Below, piece after piece: positions 11,202 to 22,006 of a stretch of DNA of 64,000 bases. Numbering within the stretch: the first letter of the stretch is position 1; every line of letters starts with the position of its first letter. This DNA comes from Phalacrocorax aristotelis (taxonomy: Eukaryota; Chordata; Aves; Suliformes; Phalacrocoracidae): positions 7,501 through 71,500 of the forward strand of contig NW_027441101.1 in NCBI RefSeq assembly GCF_949628215.1, read 5' to 3'. The notes beneath the pieces are model-generated. The model did no database searches. It saw only the letters and a list, made by a program, of their open reading frames with translations, and had not been told where the DNA came from. A program made the position numbers and the translations under genes.

Positions 11202-11939
11202 GTAAGAAATTGCATTTCATTTTCCTGGGATGTATACAGGGAAAAACCATGTCTTACTAATTTATATAGAAGAGCAGCTCCTGGATTATAACAACACTAT
11301 TATGACCATTAGTTGTATGTTTTACTTTTCTGTAAAACAGAGGAGTTATACGGTTATGGTTCATTTCTAGCAAAACCACATGTACTATCTACATACTAGC
11401 AGAGCTATAGTCTAGATATGACTGAATGGCAAAGTGAATTAAATCTCTGGTTCAAACAAAATTATTTTGTATAAATCGCTGATAATTCAGAATAATTTTG
11501 ACACTCTCTGACTGATTTCCTTAAGAGACTGATAGCAGTCTCAAAGGACAAAAATTACAAAAGGGAAATACAGGAATGGTATCAAAAGTTATATGAAGAG
11601 TCCTAATGAGCATATAAGCAGCTAAATAAAGAATAAATGGGGAAGTGCAATAAAAACTCATTGAGACGCGTGTTGCTAAAAATAGATCCACGCTATTGAT
11701 TCTCCAAGAATCTCAAGAGACGATCAGAGCCACCCGTAGACATTTTTGGGGTACCAGATACCAAAGAGAAACATACAATAAGACAGAAAACAAATTAATT
11801 ACTGCAGAGTACAAAGATGGCTTTAGGAAAGGTTCTGGCAGAACAAGAGGCGTTGTCACAGGGATAGGAATAGTTTCTAATGGACCAGAGAAACTAAAGC
11901 AGTGGTGAGAATGCAGGAAGCTCAAAAGGGAATTCACCA
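11202..11939. other. A/T-rich sequence, intron-like or intergenic
   Basis: A/T-rich DNA without recognisable coding or transposon sequence. It begins at the splice donor of the exon candidate at 11,100-11,201, so the first part would be intron if that exon is genuine. From about 11,690 the plus strand becomes purine-rich and grades into the decayed repeats to the right. Confidence 0.45.
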
Positions 11940-12985
11940 AACTAACAGATATTCTCGGGGGAGCCGGAATAGGGGGGCGGCAAAGAATTGAGAAAAAACG
12001 GGGATCAGGGTGACAGATACCCGCTCAGGAATAGAGCTGGAGGGTAAAGAGGGGTGCAAAGTGCCCTTCTGAGCTAGAACAGGGTCCTGGGCTATAGGGG
12101 ATGTCTCACGGGAACTCAGCAAACGGAGCAGAGGAGTGCCGAGGGAGCCCAAGACACCAAAGAAGCCTTGGAGCGGGAGCCTGAGGGAAGTCTAGGAAAG
12201 GACTGTGACTAGGATAGAAGATGTCCTGAGGAAGGCAGAGAGACAGAAAAGTATTTGGGGATGTGACAATTACATCCAAGAGGGCATCTGAGCTCAGTAA
12301 ACGCAACGTGAGAGAGCCAGGGAACAAATGGAGGCACAAACGGGAGGAAGAAAGGACAGAATGACTGCTGTGCGCAGCATATACAGACTCGGGAAACCTT
12401 CAGATGGCGAGAGAGGGGTGCGAGTGCCACGGCAAAGCTAAAACTGCGCAGAATGCGCCCTCAAGGGGACCGATAGGTGTTGCGGCACCCTGAGGGGTCC
12501 CGGATGAGGCGCAGAGACAAAAGAATGCTCTGGGAAACGAGGATACGGTCTGGAGGGGTGTGACCAAATTACAGATCTCCTCAGGAGCCGGGGACCGGCC
12601 GGAGGTACCGTAGTCAGCAGACGGTACGCTAGGAGCGCTCCGAGGCACAAGCAAACCCGAAGACTGGGTTCAGAGATAACAAGGGAAGACCAAAGTCCGC
12701 TACTGAGCTAAAACAGGGTTGTGGGACGCAAAGGGGCTCTCTGGACGCACGGCGACTGGGAGCGGAGAAGTCACGAAAGGCTCGCGGGGTAAGAGATTGA
12801 AAAGGAGAGTAAATGCTACCAAAATGCTGTGGAGCACAGGGAAGGTCTCGGGAGGCATCCTAGACGGCATAGAAAAGAAAAAGATTGCGCTTTTTTGGGA
12901 ACAGATGTCTCGGGAGAGGTGCGCTTGCCACAAAAATGTGCTGCTGGGGAACGTCTAAGACGGTGAGGTAAAAGGACGATGAGGT
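11940..12985 (+). repeat. Decayed G-rich tandem repeats
   Basis: Variants of several words recur irregularly: GAGCTAGAACAGGG (near 12,072) and GAGCTAAAACAGGG (near 12,703); GATGTCTCACGGG (near 12,099), GATGTCCTGAGG (near 12,221) and GATGTCTCGGGAGAGG (near 12,905); and GAGGGGTGCGAGTGCCAC (near 12,414) against GAGGTGCGCTTGCCAC (near 12,915). This indicates old tandem repetition of purine-rich sequence, but I could not fix a clean period. No gene is recognised. Confidence 0.55.
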
Positions 12986-12989
12986 AAAA

Positions 12990-14460
12990 GAAGAAATTTA
13001 AAAAGCTGTGACGCTAACAAAAGACAAGAAATGATTCAAGTGCTAATACGGCCAATGATAACATGAGGCAGAAAGGTTAAAAACTGATAGTAAAGAAATA
13101 GGGAAAAACATAAATACCAAAGGCCAACTGAATTGGAGATGTAGAAAAAAAAAAAATTAAACACTGAGGGACGTTAGCAAAACAAAGAGAAAAATGAAAA
13201 GACAGAGACAGCAAACTGAAACGGGAGCGAAAAGAAAGTTAAAATGCAGCGGTACTAATGAAAGATAAGAAATAATTCTGAGAAACAGCAAAGGGAATAA
13301 CAGTAGACAGAACACTTAGGAAGCAACACATTAGGAACAGGAAGGGCAAAAATAAACAGGGACCGCAATCTAAAAGAGAAAGCAAATTTAAAAATCTGTG
13401 ACGCTAAGGGAAGAGAAGAAGTAATTTTAGAATAAGACAGCAAAGGGAGTTAAAACTGGCATAGAAAAGGTTTAAAAAGCAAGGGGGATTATGGAAATAA
13501 AGATAAAATTTAACACATAGGGACAGCAAACAGAGATGGATGAAGAAAACTGGTAAAGTGATGGTGTTAAGGGAAGACATGTACTTGAAAGAAAACAGAG
13601 CAAAATAAGCACAGGACACTGGCTAAAGGAAGAAATCTGAAAAATGACGGGGATTAGGGAAACCGAGAGCAAACTATTAATAATAGGGATGAAAAATAGA
13701 AAAATATTATAAAAGCAAAGGTACTGCTACTAAAGACAAGAAATAACTCTAAAACATAAAGACACCAGATAAAATTATACAAAATTTTAGAGGCAAATAC
13801 AATTCAAGAAATGAGGAAAAAAATTTAAAAATAGCAAAGGTCAAGTAAAATGGAAATGTAGAAAGTGGAAAAAGCAAGGTCATTAGTGAAATAGAAGAAA
13901 TAATTTTTTAAAACTTCCAAAGGAATGAGAGTTAACTTACAAATAACATTTAAAAAGGAAGGGCTTATAGGGAAATAAAAGAAAAAAAATTAAAACAGAG
14001 ACGGTAACCTAGAAGAGAGGTAGAAAGAAAATGGAAAAAGCGAGGGCGCTAGAGAGAGACGAGAAATAATTTTGCAAAGACGGCAAAGGGAACGGAGGTT
14101 GCTGTAGAAAGAATGCTTAGCAAGCAGTGAGTATTAGGAAATAAAGACAATCTTATGAAATAGGGACAGCGACCCCAAAAAAGACACGAAAAGGAAATGT
14201 AAAAAGCGAGAGCGCTATGAAAAAGAAAAATAATTGAGAAGTAACACCAGCGAAAGAGACAAAAGTAGAAAACTTTAAAAGCCAAGGGGTTAAGAGACAA
14301 TAATAACTAAAAAATAGTAACAGAATTAAAACACAGACATAAAATTTAAAAAGTGATGGTGCTAAGGAAAATGCTGAAAATGAACAAGTGACCACAGCAA
14401 AGGTGATAATAGTACACAAAAAGAACACGATAAAAGCAAGGGTGGTTACGGTACCAATGG
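12990..14460 (+). repeat. Decayed ~82-bp monomer satellite
   Basis: A degenerate word of the form TTAAAAAGCRAGGGYGYTAGGG recurs near 13,388, 13,470, 13,552, 13,638, 13,868, 13,950, 14,034, 14,114, 14,196, 14,277, 14,348 and 14,428, mostly 80-86 bp apart. A second word, GACAAGAAATAATT, recurs near 13,732, 13,892, 14,058 and 14,223 at about 160-166 bp, i.e. every second monomer. The plus strand is purine-rich throughout. The spacing matches modules inside the ~968-bp satellite further right, so this is likely an older, unhomogenised part of the same family. Scattered open frames are not genes. Confidence 0.75.
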
Positions 14461-14756
14461 AAAAAAATTAAAAGGGATTGAATAAGGAGTTCTGCTATCT
14501 CAAAGGGGGAAAAGCATTCTTCCTTGGGAATTTGCAGGGCTCGGGGAGGCAGCTTTAAGGGAGACTCGAAGGGAAAGGGATATAGCCAGGCTTGCTAAAG
14601 AAGAGCCTAGGGGTGGCGTGCCGAGCTCGAGGGCAAAATCGACATCCCGGCTTGAGCGTGTCTACCCCGATGCACGCAGCACGGATGCCGTAAGGCAGGA
14701 GATAGAAGCTGTCGTGCAGCGGGATAGCTTTGATTTTCTTGCCGTCGCAGACATCG

Positions 14757-15152
14757 CAGAATCATAGAACGTTCTGGGTCAGAAGGGACCCACGAGGATT
14801 AGAGTCCGACTCCTTTCCCTGCACAGGACAACCCCAAATTCACCCCACGCCTCCGATGGTGTTGCCCTAGTGCTGCTTGATTATTGTCAGGCTTGGCGCT
14901 GTGCCTGCTTCCCTGGGGAGCCTGTTCCGTGTTCCGTGGCCCTCTGAGTGAAAAACCTTTTCCTAATACCCACCGTAAACCTCCCCTGGCGCATCCTCCT
15001 GCCGTTCCCTCAGGTCCTATTGTTGGTCACCGGAGAAAAACGATTGGCACCTCCTCCACCCCTTGTGAGGAAGCTGCAGACTGAGATGAGGTCTCCCTGT
15101 CTCTAGGCTTAATAAACCAAGTGACTTTAGCTGCTCCTAGTACGGTTTCTCA
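14757..15152 (-). mobile_element. Nested CR1 3'-end fragment, inverted
   Basis: The left edge reads AGAATCATAGAACGTTCTGG, the reverse complement of a CR1 3' end with its ATTCTATG-type tail. It continues with typical CR1 UTR and RT C-terminal words (GGAAGCTGCAGACTGAGATGAGGTCTCC near 15,065-15,095). It interrupts the plus-strand CR1: the host frame reads up to about 14,756 and resumes near 15,155. It is therefore younger than its host. It is truncated at its 5' side, the usual outcome of incomplete LINE reverse transcription. Confidence 0.85.
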
Positions 15153-15159
15153 CCAGATG

Positions 15160-15700
15160 CGGTGGGATGCCTCGTACGATTCGAGTGCTGTGACGGACGG
15201 CTCTAATCTCTTACGAAAGGTTAGGCAAGGAAGGAGATGTGGTGGGGTGGCTCCGTATGTTACGTAGTGTTTTGGCTGTAGAGAGATCAATGATTGGGAG
15301 GATGAGGTTGATGGCTTATGGGTAAGGATGAGGGGAAAGGCCAATGAGGCAGGTATCCAGCTGGGGGTCTGCTGTAGACCACCTGACTGTAATGAAGAAG
15401 TAGCTGAAGAATTCTACAGGCAGCTGGCAGAACTCTCCCAATTGCTACCCCTTATTCTCACAGGGCACTTGAACTTACCAGATGTCTGCTGGAAAGAAAA
15501 CACAGCAGAGGAAACTGTCTAGGAGGTTCATGGAGCACGTGGAAGGTAACTTCCTGAGGCAGCTGGTAAATGAGCCTACTGGGGAGGTGCCTCGACTGAC
15601 CTGCTCTTTAGAAACAGAAGGACCGGTGGGAGATGTGGGGGTTGGAAGCCATTTTGGGTCTAGCGACTGCACCCTGATGGAATTCCTGATGCCTGGCAAA
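15160..15700 (+). pseudogene. CR1 endonuclease-domain remnant
   Basis: Translated pieces include a QLGVCCRPPDCNEE segment (near 15,360-15,400), then TGHLNLPDVCW (near 15,460-15,492), the degenerate equivalent of the GDFN-type motif of the apurinic-like endonuclease, and further on a GDVGVGSHFGSSDC segment (near 15,633-15,668) in place of the terminal catalytic SDH motif. The frame shifts by one near 15,500 and an in-frame stop follows RRKLS-type sequence in one frame. Loss of the catalytic Asp/Asn and His residues means no activity. In an intact CR1 this domain nicks target DNA to prime reverse transcription. Confidence 0.85.
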
Positions 15701-16338
15701 ATAAGGAAGGGGGGCTGGCAAAATCTATACCGTGGACTTGCGGAGGGCAGGCTTTGGACTCTTCGGGACGCTGGTTAAAAGGGTTCCTTGGGAGGAAGTC
15801 CTGAAGGGCTAAGGGGTCCTGGAAAGCTGGACGTTCAAGAAGGAAATCTGGAAGGTACGGAACCAGGTTGTCCCCGTGTGCAGTAAGACAAACGGGCAGG
15901 AAGATGACAGGCCTGGCTGAACAGAGAGCTTTTGCGGTGGCTCGGTGGGGGGTGAGGGGAAAGGAGAGTTTACTGCTTTTGAAGACTGGGTAGGCAAGTC
16001 AAGAACAGAACACAGAGCTTGTTATGCCAATCGGAGAGCAAACCAGGAAGGCAAAAGCCCAGCTAGAACTCAACTGGCCACTGTTGTTAGAGATGACAAA
16101 ACATGCTTTTACATATATGCTAACAGCAGAAAGAGAGCCAAAGAGAATCTCCATCCTCTATTGGGGCCGGGGTGGGGAATGCTGCCACTGAGGAATAGAC
16201 TGAGGTACTTGAGGCCTTCTTGGCCTCAGTCTCTAGTAGACTGGCTGTTTATCACCGGGGTAGTAATGGGTCACCTTCAGTGCATTCACCAGGCATGTAC
16301 AGGATGACCAGGGGATCAGGCCCAGACGCCGCAGGTTC

Positions 16339-16860
16339 TTGAAAGGCAGGTTCTGCCTGACCAACCCAGTCTCCTTCTATGACCGGGTGACCTACCTAGT
16401 GGATGAGGGAAGGGCCGTGGATGTTATCTACCTGTACTTCAGTAAAGCCTTTGACACTGTCTCCCACAGCATTTTCCTGGAGAAGCTGGTGGTTCCTAGC
16501 TTGGACAGGTGTACTCTTTGCTGAGTACAAAACTAGCTGGATGGCTGAGCCCCAAGAGTAGTGGTGAAAGAAGTTAAATCAAATTTGTGGCTGGTCATGA
16601 GCGCTGTTCCCCAGGGGTCAACTTTAGGACTAGTCTTGTTCCATGTCTATATCAATGATCTGAATGAGGGGACAGTGTGCCTTCAGTAAGTTTGCAGATG
16701 ATACCAAGTTGGCCAGGAGTGTTCATCTGTCTGAGGGTAGGAAGGCTCTGCAGAGGGATCTGGACAGGCTGGACCCACGGCCTGACGTCAGCTCTATGAG
16801 AATTAACAAGGCTGAGTGCCAGCTCCCGTGCTCGGGTCACAACGACCCGATGCAATAGGC
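16339..16860 (+). pseudogene. CR1 reverse-transcriptase remnant with FADD motif
   Basis: One frame gives a CLTNPVSFYDRVTYLVDEG segment followed by YFSKAFDTVSHS (near 16,436-16,470), the conserved palm region. After frameshifts, a second frame gives SKFADDTKL, with the catalytic FADD at 16,691-16,702, followed by an RKALQRDLDRL segment. Stops near 16,523 and 16,858 and frame changes between pieces make it a pseudogene. The catalytic aspartate pair is still present, so decay here is moderate. Confidence 0.9.
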
Positions 16861-17229
16861 TTGGGGAATAGCGGCTGGAAAACTGTGTGGCAGAGAAGGA
16901 CCCGGGGGTGCCGGCTGACAGCCGGCTGAACGTGAGGCAGCAGTCTGCCTGGGTTGGGAAGGAGGCCGCTGGGGTCCTGCCTTGTATCAAAAATAGTGTG
17001 GCCAGCAGGAGTAGGGAAGTGATCGTACCCCTGACTTGGCACTGGTGAGGCCGTACCTTGAGTATCGTGTTCCCTTTTGGGCCCTTCAGGACAAAAAGGA
17101 CATTGAGTAGTTGGAGTATGTCCAGAGAAGGGCAACAAAGCTTGGGGAAGGGTCTGGAAAACAAGCCTAATGAAGAGCGGCTGAGGGAACTGGGGTGGTT
17201 TAAGTCTGCAGAAGAGAAGACTCAAAGGA

Positions 17230-17528
17230 GGTTGTAGTGAACTGGGTGTAGGTTCCTTTTCCCAATGAGCTAGCGATTGGACAAGAGGAAATGGTGTCGA
17301 GTTCCATCAGGGAATGATCAGATAGGGTATTAGGAAAAATTTCTTTACCTGAAGAGTCATCAGGTATTGGAACAGGCTGCCCAGAGAGGTGGTGCAGTTG
17401 CCCTCCCTGGAGGCGTTCAAAAGATGCATATACGTGGCACTTGAGGACGTGCTTTAGGAGCCATGGTAGTGTGGGGTTGATGACTGGACTCAATGATATC
17501 ACAGGTCTTTTCCAACCTTAAGTCTATT
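17230..17528 (+). other. CR1 3' untranslated region
   Basis: The conserved avian CR1 tail is easily recognised: GGACAAGAGGAAATGG (near 17,278), TTAGGAAAAATTTCTTTACC (near 17,330), GGAACAGGCTGCCCAGAGAG (near 17,368), GGAGGCGTTCAAAAG (near 17,410) and GGTCTTTTCCAACCTTAA (near 17,503). The terminal ATTCTATG repeats are reduced to about one degenerate copy before A-rich satellite resumes. Confidence 0.9.
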
Positions 17529-18177
17529 AAAAAAATAAACAGTGGCCTTGATAAAATATTTTAAAAGCAATGGGGTGCACGAACAACAAATAACCCTTAA
17601 AATTAGGGATTGGCAGCTTTGTAAAACTAAACCTAGAAAGAGAATTTTAAAAGCAATGGGGTAAGGGACAGACAGGAAAAAGTAAGAAATAGGGTCCGCA
17701 AACTAAATCAGTGAAGACAAACAAAACTGAAAAAGTGATTTAGTTGAGGACAGGCAGGAAGAAACAAACGTGGATGCGGAAGTGAACGTAGACAGACAGC
17801 GCAAATGTAAAAATCAACGGGGTTCTGGCCACATGGGTAGAAGTTAAATATCAAGAGAGGGAGACGGATAGATGGCCACAGAGAAAGGACGTAGGAAGAG
17901 CAAGCCGGGGCAGAGCAGAGGGAGTCACTTCAATGGAGATAGGTCGCTGGGTAGAGGCAGACCTGGAAATGCAATTTTTACAAGTAATAGGGAAGAAAGA
18001 AATAATAGCAGGTGTGGAGCCAGAAAAGGAGAGGCATAGGAAGGCCACACAGAAGGCGACGGGGTGCAGGGCAGTATTGGCAGAAGACCAAAAAAGCTTT
18101 GGAAAACTGTGCAGCCCGAAAAGCAGACAGAGGCAGGGACAGGCAAGGAGGTAGACAGAGACCGGGAAAAGCATAGC
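17529..18177 (+). repeat. Decayed ~84-bp monomer satellite, continuation
   Basis: TTAAAAGCAATGGGGT recurs at 17,561 and 17,647 (86 bp apart), with weaker versions near 17,728 and 17,810. This is the same motif and spacing as at 12,990-14,460, so the CR1 at 14,490-17,528 split one array. The right end is cut sharply at 18,178 by LTR-2-derived sequence. Confidence 0.7.
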
Positions 18178-18237
18178 GGGTGGAGTGAGCAAGCAACTCC
18201 CTGGTGCAGAGTTGCCAGCTGGGGCTAAACCACGGCA
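18178..18237 (+). mobile_element. LTR-2 3'-end remnant (60 bp)
   Basis: GGGTGGAGTGAGCAAGCA...GCTGGGGCTAAACCACGGCA matches the last 60 bp of LTR-2 (24,822-24,881) with a few changes. The rest of that LTR and the cassette to its left are absent. It is therefore a fourth, truncated cassette right edge standing directly before satellite block A. Confidence 0.85.
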
Positions 18238-18458
18238 CGCGCTTGTCCTGGTTTGGCAGGGAGCGGACGGTCGGTCGCCTGGCTCCTGGAGCGAGAGGCT
18301 GCTGGGCAGAGAGGGAGGCCACCAAAGGTGAGGAGCAGGGCACAGGACAGTAGGAGGAGAGAAGAGAAAAGCAGCATGCGGTTGGACGGGGGCAGGGGGA
18401 GCGTGTGTGCCTGTAGTGAGAAGGCACGAGGCAGGGAACAGGATGGCCAGAGAAGGAC
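18238..18458 (+). repeat. Cassette right-edge spacer, copy before block A
   Basis: This begins CGCGCTTGTCCTGGTTTGGC and continues to the first satellite unit. It is also found at 24,882-25,100, 32,462-32,680 and 42,956-43,172. It carries a distinct variant (AGCAGCATGCGGTTGGACGGGGGCAGG) compared with the other three copies. The TGTCCTGGTTTGGC word may be the 5' start of another LTR of the LTR-2 type. No gene is recognised. Confidence 0.8.
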
Positions 18459-21400
18459 AGGGAGCCTGACGGATGTGAAGATAAAAGCAGCAGAGAGAGG
18501 GGAAGAGAGGCAGCAGAAAGAGGGAAGAGCAGGACAGAGACCAACAAAGAAGGATGAGGAGCAGGCTGGAAACGCACAAAGAACCTGGGGCAGGCAGCAC
18601 GACAGCGAGGGAGGAAAGAAGAATAGGGGCAGAAAGCTGAGCGAGCGAGATGGAGAAAAACAAGAAAAGCGACAAAAACAGGGCAGAGAGGGAAGAATGA
18701 AGCCACGGGGACAGGGAGCCGAGAGAGCCAACGACGGAGGGAAGGGGCCGGGGTAGGGAACACCACAAAACAAACCATGGGGCTACGTGGTACAGAGCAT
18801 GAGCAGGGAGAGAATTAACCATTAGGGACAGGGAGCCAGAGGAAAAAGAAAATACACCAAAAGGGAGATGGAGAGCAAAAGGAATCGCAATGCGTACAGA
18901 AAGAAGAGCGAAACAGTTCTAAAATAGGGACATGGGGAAGCCAGAAAGGACAAAAGCTACAGGCTACAGGGCAGAGAGGGAAGAATTAACGATAGACACA
19001 GAGAGCTGGGCAGAAAGAGATGGAGAAAGGCTAAAGATCACACGGCCAACAGGGAAGAGAGGCAGGAAGTTTAAAAACAGGGGCAAGAAGCCAGAGAGAG
19101 GGAGAGAGAGGCAACAATAAAATGGGGACGGGCCACGGGGCAGCGAGGAGGGAGCCGATGAATAAGAAAAGGAGGCCAAAGAGAACACAATGTAGTATGG
19201 AAAAAAGGAACAGCGGCCTACGGGGAAGGAGGAATTAAAGATCAGGCACTGGGAGGCAGACAGAGACAAACGAAGAAACAAGTGAAAAAACCAACAGCAA
19301 TGGGCTACCAAGACAGAGAGGGAGGAGACGAGGAAATATAGCAGCAAGGAGCGGGACAGAGAGAGTTGAGGACAAACAAACAGCACGGGTCTATGTGAAA
19401 GAGAACTTGGAATTAGAACACAGAGAGGGAGCCTGTCAGAGGTGGAGATAAAAGCAGCAGAGAGGGGAAGAGAGGCAGCAGAAAGAGGGAAGAGCAGGAC
19501 AGAGACCAAGAAAGAACGATGAGGAGCAGGCTGGAAACGCACAAAGAACCTGGGGCAGGCAGCACGACAGCGAGTGAGGAAAGAAGAATAGGGGCAGAAA
19601 GCTGAGCGAGCGAGATGGAGGAAGACAAGAAAAGCAACAAGAACAGGGCAGAGAGGGAAGAATGAAGGCCCGGGGACAGGGATCCGAGACAGCCAACGAC
19701 AGAGGGAAGGGGCCGGGGAGGGAACACCACAAAACAAACCATGGGGCTACGTGGTACAGAGCATGAGAAGGGAGAAAATTAGCAATCAGGGACAGGGAGC
19801 CAGAGGAAAAAGAAAATACACCAAAAGGGAGATGGAGAGCAAAAGGAATCGCAATGCGTACAGAAAGAAGAGCGAAACAATTCTAAAATAGGGACATGGG
19901 GAAGCCAGAAAGGACAAACGCTACAGGCTACAGGGCAGAGAGGGAAGAATTAACGAATAGACACAGAGAGCTGGGCAGAAAGAGATGGAGAAAGGCTAAA
20001 GATCACACGGCCAACAGGGAAGAGAGGCAGGAAGTTTAAAAACAGGGGCAAGAAGCCAGAGAGAGGGAGAGAGAGGCAACAATAAAATGGGGACGGGCCA
20101 CGGGGCAGCGAGGAGGGAACCGATGAATAAGAAAAGGAGGCCAAAGAGAACACAATGTAGTATGGAAAAAAGGAACAGCGGCCTACGGGGAAGGAGGAAT
20201 TAAAGATCAGGCACTGGGAGGCAGACAGAGACAAACGAAGAAACAAGTGAAAAAACCAACAGCAATGGGCTACCAAGACAGAGAGGGAGGAAATTCGGCA
20301 ATAAAACATAGCAGCAAGGAGCGGGACAGAGAGAGTTGAGGACAAACAAACAGCACGGGTCTATGTGAAAGAGAACTTGGAACTAGAACACAGAGAGGGA
20401 GCCTGTCAGAGGTGGAGATAAAAGCAGCAGAGAGGGGAAGAGAGGCAGCAGAAAGAGGGAAGAGCAGGACAGAGACCAAGAAAGAACGATGAGGAGCAGG
20501 CTGGAAACGCACAAAGAACCTGGGGCAGGCAGCACAACAGCGAGGGAGGAAAGAAGAATAGGGGCAGAAAGCTGAACCAAGCGAGATGGAGAAAGACAAG
20601 AAAAGCGACAAGAACAGGGCAGAGAGGGAAGAATGAAGCCACGGGGACAGGGAGCCGAGAGAGCCAACGACGGAGGGAAGGGGCCGGGGTAGGGAAGACC
20701 TCAAAACAAACCATGGGGCTACGTGGTACAGAGCATGAGCAGGGAGAGAATTAACCATTAGGGACAGGGAGCCAGAGGAAAAAGAAAATACACCAAAAGG
20801 GAGATGGAGAGCAAAAGGAATCGCAATGCGTACAGAAAGAAGAGCGAAACAATTCTAAAATAGGGACATGGGGAAGCCAGAAAGGACAAAAGCTACAGGC
20901 TACAGGGCAGAGAGGGAAGAATTAACGAATAGACACGGAGAGCTGGGCGGAAAGAGATGGAGAAAGGCTAAAGATCACACGGCCAACAGGGAAGAGAGGC
21001 AGGAAGTTTAAAAACAGGGGCAAGAAGCCAGAGAGAGGGAGAGAGGCAACAATAAAATGGGGACGGGCCACGGGGCAGCGAGGAGGGAACCGATGAATAA
21101 GAAAAGGAGGCCAAAGAGAACACAATGTAGTATGGAAAAAAGGAACAGCGGCCTACGGGGAAGGAGGAATTAAAGATCAGGCACTGGGAGGCAGACAGAG
21201 ACAAACGAAGAAACAAGTGAAAAAACCAACAGCAATGGGCTACCAAGACAGAGAGGGAGGAGACGAGGAAATAAAATATAGCAGCAAGGAGCTGGACAGA
21301 GAGATGAGGACAAACAAACAGCACGGGTCTATGTGAAAGAGAACTTGGAACTAGAACACAGAGAGGGAGCCTGTCAGAGGTGGAGATAAAAGCAGCAGAG

Positions 21401-21672
21401 AGGGGAAGAGAGGCAGCAGAAAGAGGGAAGAGCAGGACAGAGACTAAGAAAGAATGATGAGGAGCAGGCTGGAAACGCACAAAGAACCTGGGGCAGGCAG
21501 CACGACAGCGAGTGAGGAAAGAAGAATAGGGGCAGAAAGCTGAGCGAGCGAGATGGAGGAAGACAAGAAAAGCAACAAGAACAGGGCAGAGAGGGAAGAA
21601 TGAAGCCACGGGGACAGGGATCCGAGACAGCCAACGACGGAGGGAAGGGGCCGGGGAGGGAACACCACAAAA
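18459..21672 (+). repeat. Higher-order satellite block A (~3.3 units)
   Basis: Purine-rich tandem repeat with a unit of 963-972 bp. The landmark CCATGGGGCTACGTGGTACA lies near 18,775, 19,739 and 20,711. Each unit holds about 11-12 related modules of about 81-90 bp, recognisable by words such as GGCAGAGAGGGAAGAATTAACG, GGCAGCGAGGAGGGAACCGATG and CAGGGAGAGAATTAACCATTAGGGACAGGG. Long minus-strand open frames of Pro/Ser/Leu/Phe-rich composition follow from the C/T-only strand and are not called as genes. The block stops inside a unit at LTR-1. Confidence 0.95.
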
Positions 21673-22006
21673 GGTAATTCCGGCAGGGGGAAGATCGCGA
21701 CCACCGACTCACGGACCACCACCGACCCAAGTAACACCACCTACTCAGAAGAGGACAACCGAGCCTGCGCAGTAATTTACATAAGGAACGAGCAAGTTTG
21801 TACCAATCAGTAGACAGGACAATAATGAATACGTCTGACTACGTAAAATTTTGAGCTATAAATTGTAGGGGAAAGGTGTGTGAGGTACGCACGTTAGGAG
21901 GAGCGATCCCCCGTGCATCCGGCGCCGTGAATAAAGAATGCCTGCTCTTTAATACTAAATTGGTGTTACAGAGTTGTTTCCAATTTTACCACGATTTTTG
22001 GTAACA
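21673..22006 (+). mobile_element. Solo LTR of an avian endogenous retrovirus (LTR-1), copy 1
   Basis: A 334-bp element with LTR architecture: a TATA-like TATAAAT at 21,857-21,863, the polyadenylation signal AATAAA at 21,930-21,935, a U5-like stretch CTAAATTGGTGTTACAGAG, and a terminal GGTAACA. No retroviral genes are attached. The left end (GGTAATTCCGGC) lacks the expected TG, so that boundary is approximate. It joins a satellite unit on the left and decayed satellite on the right, so no clean target duplication is visible. Its plus orientation would direct transcription into the cassette. I assign an avian ERV LTR by pattern but not a named family. Confidence 0.75.

Larger units (their letters stand above)
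14490..17528 (+). mobile_element. CR1-family LINE, decayed, with nested CR1 fragment
   Basis: A non-LTR retrotransposon of the avian CR1 family, running left to right. It contains the region before and at the start of the second open frame (about 14,500-14,756), endonuclease-domain remnants (15,160-15,700), reverse-transcriptase remnants (16,339-16,860), the downstream part of that frame, and the CR1 3' UTR ending with CTTTTCCAACCTTAAGTCTATT near 17,527. Frameshifts separate the pieces and stop codons interrupt them, so it is not functional. Part of the RT finger region appears to be deleted near 16,320, since the endonuclease linker passes almost directly into the CLTNPVSFYD segment. Monomer satellite on both sides shows that it landed inside the satellite. 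No target duplication was identified. Confidence 0.9.

Noticed and set aside
11341-11370. Second exon for the signal-peptide candidate (acceptor at 11,340)
   Set aside because: The acceptor is acceptable, but in phase it adds only nine codons before a stop, giving an implausibly short product. It is kept only as a note on the first exon.
11690-11940. Plus-strand 70-codon open frame at 11,696-11,908 as a small gene
   Set aside because: It uses a purine-rich stretch without splice or promoter signals, and the opposite strand is also open. Composition explains it.
17851-21740. Minus-strand open frames (up to 323 codons at 17,851-18,822) that look like Leu/Ser/Pro/Phe-rich membrane proteins
   Set aside because: They arise from the pyrimidine-rich strand of the satellite, are open in two or three frames at once, change frame between units and contain no recognised domain.
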